Shown: positions 1 through 13,100 of the stretch, piece by piece
How the letters are laid out: every line of letters begins with the position of its first letter
How positions within the stretch are numbered: position 1 is the stretch's first letter
Source: Panagrolaimus kolymaensis
Lineage: Eukaryota > Nematoda > Chromadorea > Rhabditida > Panagrolaimidae
Length of the DNA stretch: 64,000 nucleotides
Assembly: GCA_028622995.1 (NCBI GenBank)
Contig: JAJQJQ010000019.1
Coordinates: 1,488,001-1,552,000, forward strand
Direction of reading: 5' to 3'
Made by a program: the position numbers and the translations under genes
Notes under the pieces: generated by a model
What the model saw: the letters and a program-made list of their open reading frames with translations, nothing else
Database searches by the model: none
What the model was told of the DNA's origin: nothing

Positions 1-211
1 GGATGAGCGATAATGAAAACCTGAAAAGTCAATAAATTTGGTCCAAAAAAAGTTAGAAAGTATCAAGCCATTTTTTGCTGTTTTGGCTTCTGTAAAAAAG
101 GGTAACAGGAAGGAACTCCGAAAACCAATAGTTAGTATCAAGAAATGGAAAGAGTTGTTGAGACAAAAAGATTTACTTTCTTTTTTTAAATTTTATTTTA
201 TCGAATATTGT

Positions 212-1898
212 TTAAAAAACCCAAGCACTATTAAAATTTTTATGTTGCCGTGTATCATAAGGAAAGATGTTTTTTTCCATAAGTAAATCTAATTAATTTA
301 GTCACTTATGCCAAAAAGGATAAATCCACAAAAAATAAAAAAGAGAAATTTAAAAATTATGAGGAGATCAAAATTTTGTTTGCATCGAAGATATTTAATT
401 ATTCGTAAATTCGATTTCACGACGGAATATTTATTTTTATTATTTTATTATCCTTCGTCATAAAATTAAGCCAAAATTTAGAAGCATGCTTGGAAAAATT
501 TTTTAATACTTTGTTTTTTAATTTTTTTTAATTTCCATGATTTTCCTTAAACTACTCTTCTTCTCTATCTAATTTTATCCCTTTTTTGATTTGCTTTTTT
601 TTCAAATAAAATAAACTTGACACTAACCTGATCGACAATATTCAAACATTTGTTTCCCAGGATGATAAAACAAAGCATATTTATAAGCCGATCTGTCACA
701 AATCAATGAAGGAGACATAAAAATTTCTATAGTTTCCAGAGATAAATTATCTTCATATAATTCTTTTCCAATATTTATTTTTCCATTAAATATCACATTT
801 TTAAATGATAAAAATTTGATGGATTTTGAATAAATTAAAAATTGCATGAAATCATTTTTTGATAAATGTGTATTTTTGAGAAGTATTTTAGTTAAATATG
901 GACGCGTTGGAGCAATATATCGTAAAATATCCGACCAAAAATTTATCCATTTTTTTGAAAAAAATACTGGGTCTTGTTCTGAAAAAAATAAATATTGTCA
1001 GGGTTTATAAAACTTTAGGTAGAAAAGTAATCCGGAAAGAGTATTTTAGGCTCCAAAAAAACTTTTTCAAAAATTAAAACAATCAAAGTTTTTTTTGGTA
1101 ATTACAATCTACAGAAAAAAGTTTACGAAAAAAATTTCAAAATCAAAATTTTTCCACCAAAAAATAAATATTAACAACAAAAACTTTTTTTGAAGCAAAC
1201 CAAAAATGCTTTTTTTAGAGATTTTTTGCGAGCTAAAAAGCTTCCTTGAATTTGCAAAATGAAGAAAATTTAGTTTAGAAATTTCGAGAGAAAATTATTT
1301 TATTTGTAAAAATCTCCTCAAAAATAGAAAATTTGTTGTAAATTTTTAAGATATAAAAAAAATTTATTTGAAAAAAAATAAAAAAGACGGATCTCAAATG
1401 GAAACCTTCTAAGCCTTTTTTATATTTAAAAATTTATCATTCATTTGGTTTAGAAACAAAAGGAAATTTTTTATTATTTTTGGACTTACCAAGAACCAAT
1501 TCTTTAGTTGGAAATAAATCACCATGGCAAAGTTCCACCCTCAAAAGTTCTTCAACTTTATTCAAATTTAATCCTTTAATCGAAATTTCTTTATCATTTA
1601 TTTTTAGTTTATCTTTTTCTAATTTAATCAAAACATGAGGAGTTTTAATTTTATAGTTTTCAATTAACGGCGTGCAAACGGAATAAAAAAATTCATTGAC
1701 TTCCGCTAAATTTGCAAGTTGAAGAAAAGTTAAATATTGAATAATATGCCGCCACACATCTTCCGGAAAACAGTAATCATAATATTTTCGTTGGCTATGT
1801 TTTTCATCTTCCGCTGTTAATTTTTCTCGTTCACCCAATTCTAAATCCAAATCATTCGATGGAATATTATTGCGAAGATGAAAACAGTTTTTAAACAT
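212..1898 (-). CDS. F-box protein, three exons
   Basis: The exons are 1490-1898, 628-978 and 212-288, joined by phase-1 introns with GTAAGT and GTTAG donors and TTTTTTCAG or ATTAG acceptors. The join gives an uninterrupted 278-residue protein. Residues about 40-75 (FPEDVWRHIIQYLTFLQLANL) have the hydrophobic pattern of an F-box, the Skp1-binding helix bundle of SCF ubiquitin ligases. The rest looks like the variable substrate-binding region of nematode F-box proteins, with alternating hydrophobic and charged stretches. The open frame upstream of 1898 is dominated by Phe and is probably not translated, so I start at the MFKNC methionine. The last exon is short (25 codons) and rests on splice consensus and frame only. 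The substrate is unknown. Confidence 0.6.
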
Positions 1899-2411
1899 TA
1901 GAAGGAAAAAAATTGTTTTTATTTTTGAGAAGAAAAAAAATGGAAAAAAAGCGTAAAAGAAAAAAAGACACACACAAACAAAATAAAAAAGAAAGCAAGT
2001 AGCAACCGACAGAGACCGGACGACAGCCATATGGCAGCCAGCCTAGTAGCAGCAGGGTTCCTCTCGTTTGTGCTCGCGTTGTTTTTTTTTATTGATTTTA
2101 GAAATGGATGAAAGAGAACGCTAATAGGCAAGCAAGACGGATGGTCACATGTAATAGAAAAAGATTTAATTTAAGAATTAACTTATTGAGGTTGTAGTTA
2201 ATAAAAATATTTGTAAATTTACATAATAAAAAAATATTAAAAAATAAGCAATTTTTTTAAACTTTTTTTAACTAAAAAAAGAAGGAAAAACATTAGTGCA
2301 GTTTATTAAAATTATTTTTAAAAAATTGGTTTATTAATAATAATAACAAATAATGACATAAAACAAAAAGGCACATTTTAAAATCTTATAGTAAATCAAA
2401 AATTTTAAAAT
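1899..2411. other. Intergenic, no gene seen
   Basis: This is the upstream region of the F-box gene and the 3' flank of the next minus-strand gene. It is AT-rich with a CA-rich patch near 1970-1985 and an AATAATAATAAC stretch near 2337. The open frame that runs through it on the minus strand is Phe-rich and lacks any sign of coding. Confidence 0.6.
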
Positions 2412-4096
2412 TTATTTGAAAAGTGAAGAAATTCTGTTCATTCGTTCTTCCAATTTTTTTTGTTGTTGTGTATTTTTTTCAACTTGAAAAGTTAGATTTC
2501 GAAGTTGACCCGAAATATTATTGACATCTTTTTTAATATTATCTGTTAATTCTTTAATTTGTTTTTGAAGTTCTGAAAAAGAATTTCACAATAAAACAGT
2601 TTTACAAAAAATGTTAATTAAGTTTACCCTCATTTAAAATTGGATCAACACCATCATTGCCAGCTGTAGTTTTCTTTACTCTATCAGGCCTTAAAGGAAT
2701 ACTTTGCATTGACATTAATTTTTTAGTTATAATTGTTTTAGAATATAATTCTTTTGTCGATTTTAAAGTGTTTAAATTAATTCGATTAAGTTTAAATGGT
2801 TTTGTAATAAATTTTTGACCGCTTAGTTTTGTGTATACATCATCTCGAGATACAAATTTACTTATATCGTCCTGGGTATAATTTTTTTTATTACCTCTAA
2901 AACATACAAAATTAAAAGTTAATGCCTTTTAAGAAAAGAAAAAAACATACGTTTCAGTTTCATTGTTTATTTTATTACTATTACCACTGCCACTCCCTTC
3001 ATTTGCATTGGCATTTATGCCACCTAAAAAGTTATATAATTTTTATTAAAAATTCTTTAATTATTAGTTTTACCAATTCCAGGAATACTAAATCCTCCAC
3101 CTCCTCCACTTTCAGATGATTCATATTCATCAAAATTTTGTTCCAATTTTCCACGAAATTCATCATCCGAAGCTTTATTATAATGAAATAATTTATCCTT
3201 TTCATCATATTTGAGAACTTTATTCATATAATCAGTTTGAATATCAGGTCGAGCATAAATTGGATCCCAAAAAACTGAATCTTTATCATGCTCAAATATT
3301 TTTTGAGCATCCACCTAAATAAAATTTTGTTTCGAAAAATGCGAAAATACACATAAAATTTTTTCTAATTTTTTTGCTTACAGTTTTTTCTTTTATTGCA
3401 TCCAATAATTCCATAATTATTTTATCTTGTTGTCCTGTGGATACATAATCAGCGGTCATCTCTTCATTAATTGAAGATTTATCATAAATTTCTCGAGCCA
3501 ATCGATTAATATCATCTGAATTCAAAAATACATTGCCTTGAGAACTGGCTGAAAATCAAACGACTTTTATTTGCACACAAAAAAAATTTATGTAAAGCTT
3601 ACCATTTCCAATATCACTAAACCGATTACTTAATTCAGAATAAAATTTTGATTTAGCTATTGTTTCTCCAGTGATTCGAACGGATCGAGATGATTGTTGT
3701 TCAGCAACCATAGTAAATTGAAATTCTATTTTAGTTTGAATAAAAAAAGTGTGGGGATCTTCCAGGGATTCATTTTTCTGAAGAAAAAAAAAGCTTTTTT
3801 AATTTTCAGCATAAACTTATCAAATAATTTATACCATTTGTTGACAAAATTCATCATTTTTAACATATACCTCAAATCCAATATTATGTGGTTGATTTTG
3901 ATATGACATCCAATTGGTATCAACTTGGATATTATTTGATACTTTGTCACTTACACTAAGCCTTACCTAAAAAAAAGTTTTCATTTTTCTTTTAATAGAA
4001 ATTTTTTGTACTAAAAGATTTTTTTACCATTTGCATTGGTAATGGTTTAATATTACTTGGAAGGGCTTGAAAATGATTAAGTTTAAGAGCTTCCAT
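2412..4096 (-). CDS. Unrecognised coiled-coil protein, eight exons
   Basis: The exons are 4028-4096, 3835-3966, 3603-3777, 3382-3548, 3074-3314, 2951-3023, 2628-2896 and 2412-2572. All introns are 45-60 bp with clean donors and acceptors, and the 1287 nt close in frame to 428 residues. I do not recognise the family. The N-terminal 120 residues look globular. The middle is acidic, with a Gly-rich run (five Gly) and an Asn/Gly/Ser linker. The last 55 residues form a heptad-like coiled coil (LQKQIKELTDNIKKDV). The start is uncertain: the frame stays open upstream of Met 4094-4096, through a Lys/His-rich stretch, to an acceptor-like CAG at about 4187. An extra 5' exon is therefore possible. Confidence 0.6.
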
Positions 4097-4115
4097 CACA
4101 AGATCTTCAGCTGCG

Positions 4116-4280
4116 GCATTGATTTGGTTTGAATGACGGTGTTTTTTTTTGCATTTTGAAGATCGAATTTTTTTATGTTTTGATAACTGTCAATTGAAGT
4201 GGCGGCGGCGTTGAATCACTTAATTTTTGCTCTCACAAAAAGAAAATTTTTATTTGACAAGCTTTGATTGATTAACTAAT
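4116..4280. repeat. Duplicated segment, copy 1 (copy 2 at 5995-6160)
   Basis: The order of landmarks is shared with 5995-6160: a GCAT...GGTTTGA or GATTTGA start, (A/G)CGGTGTTTTTTT, TTTATGTTTTGATAA, a TTGCTC(T)CGC-like stretch, A-run, TTTTATTTGACAA and CTTTGATTGATTA. Copy 1 lies just upstream of the start of the 2412-4096 gene, so copy 2 looks like a decayed duplicate of that 5' region inside the AACTG array. Confidence 0.6.
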
Positions 4281-4314
4281 CCAAGATTTATTTTAACAGA
4301 TTTTTTGATATTTT

Positions 4315-7300
4315 AACTGTTGTTTCTGTTAATTGAGATTTGTGTAAACTGATGCGGATAATTAAAATCAGGAAAAATAAAACTGAAAATGTGGTTTTAA
4401 ATAGATTTTAATTTGCAAAAACATTAGACATTTTTACATCATTTTGTTTTTTGGATTTAATTTTTTATTTAAAAACTGTCGTAGAAAATAATTCAACCTT
4501 AAAACTGAAGTAAGAGGAAGTTGTTTAAGACTTAAGAAAATTTTTGGAAATTTAAAATAAAAAGCCGTCTCAAAATTATTATGGAAATTTTTTTAAACTG
4601 TTTTTCAAGCATAAAAGTTAAATGCGATTTATTCAAATTATTAATGAAAAAAACAGCAAAAGAAAAGAAATGTTTTTACATTTTTAAAGGATATCACAAT
4701 AAACTGCATAATAATTATTAATGTGGCATAAAAACTGTTTGTGAGTTTGTCGGTATAAAATATTATTATATTTTTATTTAACTGCGTACTTATTGAGCTA
4801 AATTTCCCTTTGTGAAATATGGAAGCATTCAAAAAATTATTTTAAAAACTGAAGATTTCTTTTTCTTCAACATAGAAAAAAAAGATTAAAATAAATATTA
4901 AGAAAAACTGAGCAAAGCTTTTACACATTTATAATTTCTTTTAACTGATTCAGATTTATTCGTAACAGTAAAAAAATAATCAAATGAGCGTTAAATTGTA
5001 TCAAGAACAAAAAAAACTGGAAAAATATTATAAAAATTAAAAGTTAAAAACTGGAGAAGACATGGAATTTAAAAATATATTCTTTTAATTAAAACTGTAT
5101 CATTAATTGCAAGTTTGAAATTTTTGCTTTAGTTGAATAAGATTTGAGGATAAACATTTAAAGAAAAATAAAAACTGCGGTTGGTCGCTATCATCTGAAT
5201 GATTTCTTCAAGTTATCAAGTTTGTGATAAAATTTTCAAAAAAATAAACTGAATTATTCTTCTTTTTTTTTTGAAGCGGGTTTCAAATATGCATTAATAA
5301 AAAAAACTGTTGAGGATCGAGTTCCAGAGCAATAAAAGTTTTGAACAACTGAAAGCGGCGGCAATAGCTTCTATATTTTTTATTATTTAAAACTGGATTG
5401 GTTTGATTGCCCCTAAATAATTCTATGATTTTGTTATGTTTTTGAATCGAAATAATTTTTTTTTAACTGTCTGCGTTCAACTTTTCATATTTTTAAAAGC
5501 ATATAAAAAAATTCTGAACTTGAATTTTTAATATTTTTTATCAAACTGGAATTCTTGAATTAAACAGGATAAAATGAAAATTTATTATATTATTTTACAT
5601 TTAAACTGGAGGAGCATAAATAAGGTTGATAAAAATCATAATGGCTTACAACAATTTTTTAAGATTACATTAACTGCACATTGATTTGATCGAGAGTGTT
5701 TTTTAAGAATATGAAAAAAACTGAATACAAATATTATAAATTTTTATTATTCAAACTGGATGGTTTTTATTACAGTAGCAATGTCTGTTTATTTAAAATA
5801 AAAGCTAAATTGAAAAAACATATAACTTTAGAAACAACAAAAAAACTGAATGAAATCTAGTCATTTTTTTATAAATTTAAAAAAAAGAATTTAATTTTAT
5901 TTTTAAAGAAAAACTGCAACTTGAATAAAATAAAAAACTATGTTTAAAACTGAGCCCAATTGGTAAGTTGTGAACCTATCAAACCTCTTTTTTTGCATCA
6001 TTTATTTGATTTGATTGGCGGTGTTTTTTTTATGAAGTTGGAAAATAGACTTTGTTTTATGTTTTGATAATTGTGAGCCCAGAAAGCAAAGCTCTTTGCT
6101 CGCAAAAAAAAAATTCTTTTTTTTTATTTGACAATCTTTGATTGATTAGCAAAGGGGTTTTATTTAAAGACTTATTGATTTTTGAAGTTTTTTAACAGTG
6201 TATATGAATTTAATTAGATTGGCTTTAAACGATGTTTTATAAAAAAAACTGGGTTACGGATTTATTGATTGTTATGAAAATTTTAAAAAAAAATTTTGCT
6301 ATATTTTTTTGAAGAATTTTTGGCTGAAATAAAGACTTTCCTTTAAACTGTTATTTTGCTTGCTGGGTGTCAAATAAATTTATTTTTAAAGGGTTTAATA
6401 AACTGAATTTAATTCAGATGCTGCGACTTTTATCATTAAATTAAACTGTCTGGATTATTTTTGTTTTTAAGCCCTTCGCATGAATGAAAATGTTTGTTCA
6501 AAAATTAACCTTAAAAATTTTTTAATTTTAAAACTGGACAGTTGAAGAACCTTATTTAACTAATTATTGACGTGAAATACAAATTTTAAAAATAATAAAA
6601 AAAATTAAAAAGGTTTCATTTTTTTGCTAATTACATTGCACCGAAATTATTAAACTGAATATTTTATTTATAACTTTGGTCATAACTTTTCCCCTCTTCC
6701 CACGTATTAATTTTAAGCATTTTTACTAACTGTCTTGCTGGTTTGGGTGAAGGCCATCAATTAGTCCATTAATGAGGCTTTTCAAAATTATATTAATACT
6801 GTCTATATTAAAGGGCAAAAATATTAAATACTAAAAACTGGAATAAAAATTATTGTAGTTCTACGACAAAGTCATCATCATCCATAAACGTTAAAAAAGG
6901 ATCTAGCTTTTATTTTATTTTAACTGTTTAGTGTTTTTCATAATTTTTTAAAAATCATTTTTTTTAAATTCCACGAAATTGCTGACTCATCAAAAGATTA
7001 TTTTTTTAACCTATCATATCTTTCCAACGGATATCAACAAAAACTGCACCGTTGTGATCACGCCAGCCAGCCACCAGCCTCAAGCCAACAAACAGAGGCT
7101 TTAACACCATCGCTGTCAAATGGTCTCGATCAACAGCAAACAAAAATTCTTTTTATTATTATTGAAGGACAGCAATTTTTTTTCTTAACCTTTTCATTTT
7201 TTTAAAATAAATTCCATCAAGGAAGCAAAAAAAACTTTTCTTCGCTTATTTCTTTTCAATCATTTTATGTCAAAACTTTTTTTTTGTTGCCCTCTCTCAT

Positions 7301-9770
7301 CTTTGGTTTTGACTTTTTGACTTTGGAACATTTTTAAGCTTAAAAAATTTCTTTTTGAAAAAAAGAAAGGAAAGATAAAATTTTTAAAAAAAGTGATCAA
7401 ATCCTTTCCTCACTTGACTTAACTTGACTTGCTGCCCGGCAGTGCCCATCACACATTTTTATTTTTCATTTTGCAAGCAAAACAAGTAAAGCAGACGATG
7501 ATGATGGCTCTTTTTGCTTGCTTTCTTGCCTTTTTTCTTTGTTTTCGCAATATTTTGTCTTTTTTCCTTTTCTTTTCTTTCTTTTTTTTTTAACTCAAAT
7601 CAAAATCGACTTAAAACAAATTTTTCTTTTCTTTTTTCTTTCTTGAAATTTTACTTACTGACTTAATTCGAGCCCATTTCTCTTTTCTTTCTTTGTGTTG
7701 TTGCTTTTTTTAATGTTTTAAAATATAAATAAATTTTGGATTTAAATGTGTTCTCAATAAAAATAAAAAAAGGAGGCGGAATCGAACATCAGCGATCATC
7801 AATTTGTCCAAGTGATCGCAATCAGTGTCCAAAATAAAAAGTTGTCAAATTTTAAAGCTTTCATTTTTTTAAATTATAATTAAAACTGCGTTTAAATAAA
7901 AGAGACGGAAGCCAAAAAGTTTGGTTCGAAATTTTTTTTTCAATAAAAACTGTCAAGCGCGATAATTTTTAATATTATTTTCCTCTGATGCACGATTTTT
8001 TAATTTTCATATCTTAACAACTATTGCCTTCAAAGTTCAAAAAAGAATTTTAAACTGCGTTTGAACCAGCGTGGATGTTTTTTTGCTTAAGTTAAAAACT
8101 GATAACGGGCATTTTACACGGAAATTTTTAAACCCAAGGAGTATTAATAAAGAAACCCTAACTTTATTTTTTTTTGATATTTAAGTTAAAATTGAAACTG
8201 CAAAACTTTTTAATATATTTTAACTCAATAAAACTGTCTAGAACAGAAATTTTGAAGATAGTGAGTACTATTGCCATTCAATTTAGGAAATTTTTATTTC
8301 GTTCATTATACGTATTATTTGTTTGTAAATTTAAAAACTGTTTAAGTTGGCTATTAGTTTTAAAAGTTAATTAAAACTCCGCTTTGCTAATTTTTTATTT
8401 TTTGTTTTTTTAAGTAGAGTTTTTAAAAACTAATAAAATTAAGAATTAAAACTGCGAAAACAAAAATAATTTTGCACAATATTAGCAAGCTTAAAACTTT
8501 TTTTGCCGACTTTAATATCCTTATATAAATTAACTGTCAACATACTACGTACGGCTCTGGTTTTAATATAAAAAACTGTCTTTTTTTGTATAAACAACTG
8601 ACAAAAAAATAACTTTTAAAACTGGAGGATTGATTTGATTGTGGCCAATTTGTCATATGGAGACTCAATCTCATCTTCTCCATTCAAACTCAATCTTCCC
8701 CTGAACTTATGGTCTTATATGCTTAATGCCAAAACTCTTTCCTGCTTTTTTCAATTTCCTTATTTACTTACTTCTCTGCTGTTTAACATCAATTTTGGTA
8801 CTCAATCAAAAACTCAAATTGGAATTCAATAAGAAATAAAATCAAAGTCTTATCTCAACTCAAAGCTTTTGGAATCTAATTTGGATATTAGATTATTGTC
8901 TTGTTGTTATTTGTTGTTTAGTAATAATAAACTATTAAATAAACTTCTTGGTGTCTGTCAAATTTGTGATCTTGTGATTCCGAATAATTGTAAGTTCATA
9001 TTGTATTTGTATATTATTGTTAAATTTGCTTGTTGAAAACATATAAGAAAACTTATGTCTTCCTTAAGTAAAGCTTTTGCTTCCTCTTCCCCATCCACCG
9101 TCGCCCACATACGACAAATTTATAGAAAAATAAAGTTCCAAAAATTGCATTGAAAACTGTGATATAAAATTATTTGGGTTAAACTGTGTATTGTCAAAAA
9201 TGGCGTCATATTTATTGCTAGGTACTTAAAGTTTGTTTTTTAACTGAACTTTTTAAAAAATAGGTTCGCCTAAACTTTTAGGAAAAAAACTGCAAAAAGA
9301 AAATAACAAGCTGCTTTTTGTTTTTTAATTTTAGATCATTAAAATATAAACTGGATACCATGTTGACACATAGAAAAATCTTTTTTTAATAAATATTTTA
9401 TAGCTCACAATTATTCTTTAAGACTGCGTCTTTTTTTGATAGTTGAGTGAATAAATTTTTATTTCTCAAGTTTATTCTTTATCCATCGATTTTTGTTTTT
9501 TTTTATTGCTATTTTAAACTTTAAAGAAAGATAAAAACTGTAGGCATGAGAATATCACATAAATTAATGTATTTAAATTTTTTTTTTAATATTCCCAAAT
9601 ACTGTATTCATACAAATATTTTTTGAAAATAAAAAACTGTAAACTTCTTATCTTACCAAACTTTTAGACCATTTAATTTTCATAATTATAAACTGACTAC
9701 TTCAGTTACTATGGGGAAAATTTTTAAAGAAGAAAAAAACAAAACTGCAAAATATTGATTATACGCGCAT
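4315..9770 (+). repeat. Intergenic part of a one-strand AACTG array (candidate short-RNA loci)
   Basis: AACTG recurs on the plus strand, nearly always after a run of A/T (TTTAAACTG, ATAAACTG, AAAAACTG). Between 4315 and 5953 I located 29 copies, with start-to-start distances of 29 to 106 bp. The reverse complement CAGTT is rare. After ACTG the sequence differs from copy to copy and is often GC-richer for about 20 nt before returning to T-runs. Examples are the copies at 5173, 5672, 8053 and 9688. Two stretches (about 7060-7860 and 8640-9140) lack the motif. There is no conserved repeat unit, so this is not a minisatellite. See the findings for the 21U-RNA interpretation. Confidence 0.75.
5995..6160. 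repeat. Duplicated segment, copy 2
   Basis: This is a diverged copy of 4116-4280 (see that entry). The AACTG in copy 1 (GATAACTGT) is AATTG here, so one array unit was gained or lost between the copies. Confidence 0.55.
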
Positions 9771-10105
9771 ATTTTTGATAATTAAACTATAAAACAAAGA
9801 ATATTCATTTCGCCTCCTCTTTTATTTTTTAATCTTTGTTTTTTTTTCATTCATTGTTATTTTAAGAAAGATTAAAAGCGTTTGTTTTATTTTTTGCAAA
9901 AAATATTTTTCTTTAATTGATCGAATGATTGATCTTTCTTTATTTTTGCAATATTTTTAATTTATCGCTTTATCTTTTTCACTGTCACCTTTTTTATCCC
10001 AGTTTCCATTTTTTAAGTTTATCCAAAAAAAAGTTTTCAGGATTGAACCAAACTTTTATTTTTTTTAATGGGCCAAAGTGTAAAGAAAATTTTATTTTCA
10101 TTAAA

Positions 10106-13100
10106 ATGAAATTATTAATTATTTTTATTATATTTTTGATAAAAACTGTAATTAATCAAGAGCTCTTGCCAAATGCTCGATGCAATCATTATCCAGAACG
10201 AGGGAGTTGTGAAATTTCATTTGAAATTAAATGGTATTATGATTGATTTGATCATCGATGTCGACGATTTCATTATGGCGGATGCGATGGAAATGAAAAT
10301 CGTTTTGATTCATTAACTGGTAAGATCCATTTTCGAAGGGGAAAAACAAAATTTAATTATGTTGTTTTGAAAGAAAATTAAACTGACGATGTATGGTGAC
10401 TGTGAGAAAGTAAAAATTAACTGCTTCGTTGATTCATTAGTTTTTAACTTTCACTTTTTAAACTGAGCAATGACATGATGGTTCAGCAACCCCACTTTTT
10501 TTTACTAGGCTTAAATAAAATTATTTTTTGAAACTTGACTGTTAATTTGAATCTTCATGAAACACATGGCTTTCTTTATTTTTTAAACTGGGTTTTTTAA
10601 AGAAGTAAATATTTCCGATTTAAGCCCAAAATTAGTAAAAAAAGAAATAAAACTGTATATACGCCTTCATCGCTATTAAAAAAAAGAAGAGGAAAATATT
10701 CTTAATTTAAACAGAACTATTTTTTAAACTGAGTTTCATGAAAGCTGTACATCCATTTTTTAAAGCTTTAAAACTGCCGCATTTGTTTGTTGTTTTCAAA
10801 AAAATTAACTTAATTCTATTCAAATATAACTGAGCTTCATTAATTTAAAAAAAATCATTAAAAATTTAATTTTATTTCTTAATTATAAATTACTAATAAA
10901 AGAAATATTTTCATTTTTTGGGTTTAATAAAAATAACTGTCAGCTCTCGAGTGAAGTTCAAAAATTGAAATTTAACTGTATACATTAAACATTTTTTACA
11001 CTCATTTTTTGTTTTTAAACTGCATAAAAGTTACCAAGTGGGAAACATTCATATCAAAAAATAAATTTCTCGCTTTTGACATATTTTTAAGATTTAATAA
11101 ACTGTGGTCATTTTTGTTAGAGCATTTAAACGATACATTTTTAATATTTCTCCTCCGGTAAACAATTTTCGAGCTTTAATATACAAATTATTGTTTATAA
11201 TTATTAAACTGCTACTTTCTAAGATTCTTTTTATTTTTTAATACTTATAACTGCATTTTTTATAATCCACGGAATTACATCCATTCAGGGAGGTATATTA
11301 AAGCTATAAAAAATATATAACTGCATAGCAATATTTATTAGCTTTTAAGGAAAAATTTCTTTTAATTTTGCAAAAAAACTGAGTTCGGCATAATTGCCAC
11401 TGAATATATTTCAAAAAATTATTTGATTGAGTGAAAACCCCAAAAATTTCTATTTTCGTGCATTAAACTGACCAGCTTTTAGTATACTGTCTTATTAATT
11501 AATTATTTACAAGATTTAATATAAAATTTATTTTTTGAGATAGGTTAACTGTTTCAGGTTTTGAAAAAAGCAAAGTTTTTTTTATTTTATAACTGGATTG
11601 AAGTTTAAATTTGGAAATACATCCATTTAGTGGGGAAGCATAAACGCATTATTTTAAAATTTAATAATAAAACTGTACAGGACTGTTTTTTTAAAGAAAA
11701 AATAACTCGTGATTTTAAAGAGATATTTAATTTAAAACTGTAATCAAATTACATAGTTTGGATAAACATTTTTTTATTTATTAACTGTTCAGATTAATTA
11801 CCAGTGGCTGTAGAAAAAATTTTTTTACATTTATTTAATTTTATTTTAACTGAGTAAAGGAATGATTTTTTTCAATAAAATTTTTGAATTCGTGCCATAA
11901 TTTTACATTTAAAGAATTGGAATTACCTTCTTTTCCGTTTCTCGGAATCCATGGAATTAATTTTTCAATTAAAAACTACTTAACTAAAAGAGGAAATTTA
12001 TGATTTTAAAACTGTATTTTATCATGTTGAGATGGAAATTATTTTTGTCAAAAAAAATATCGGAAGTAAGAAGTCAAAAAATTATTAAAAAAAAGAAAGT
12101 AAAACTGTTTTCAAAAATCCCAACTTTAATTATAAAAAATATTTTTAATTAAAACTGCGCTTTAGCTTAGTCGTAGGGATAAACATTTTTTATTTATTTA
12201 TTAACTGAATAAATACGCTAGCTCTGGACATATTTTTTAAACACAAAATTATTTTATTTACTTGTCATTTAAATTTTAAACTGCACAAAACTAACATTGA
12301 AGGGATTTTCTTTCTGAATTTTGGGAACCTTGGGTTTATTATTTTAATTTTTAAAAACTGAGCTTGAGTTTGGATATCATTTTTAATAGTTCCTTTCGTT
12401 ACTTTTTTACAAAGAAAAATTCTAACATTTGTTATTACATTTTGAGAAAACTGAGCCTTTTAATCTTTTTCATACTTTAATTTAAAAATTATTTATTGGA
12501 TTTAATAAACTGTGGGCTGTCGAAACCGTCGGTCTTTTTTTTTAATTTTTATAACTGTTTGTCCGGCTGTAACATTGTAATCCCATTCAATTAAGAATTA
12601 TAAAGATACTAAATTTAAAAAAATAACTGGGTGGTGTAAAAATAAACATTTTAAACTGTCAATCGGATTCAGCTTTGTTACATTTTTTTCATAATTAATA
12701 AACTGAAAAGAAAATTGCATTTATTTATCGTTTAAACTGATTTTTAAATATAAATACGAAGAATTTTTTCATATTTTTTTCGATTGTTTATAAAATAATT
12801 TTTTACATACAAAAAACTGAAGTTTTGTTTCTTAGAAAGGTGAATCCGCTCTTAAACTTGCTAATTTAAAATTTGTATTTAAAAAAAGTACTATTTTATT
12901 TTTTGATTTTGAGATAACTGTATCTATTTCATTAATGGAGATACGTTTAAAAAACTGTATTATATTATTTCTTTAGAATGCGAACAATCCTGTCACTTTG
13001 ACCCACAAATTGATGAAACTTCGAGTCGACGTTGCTTCCAACCTCACGATCCAGGAAATTGTTGGGGTAATTTTGAGCGATGGTATTTCGATTCTAATTT

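Noticed and set aside
8635..8832. Open frame in the motif-free island at 8.6-8.8 kb
   Set aside because: No start context, splice partner or protein-like pattern; its reading depends on AT-rich chance.
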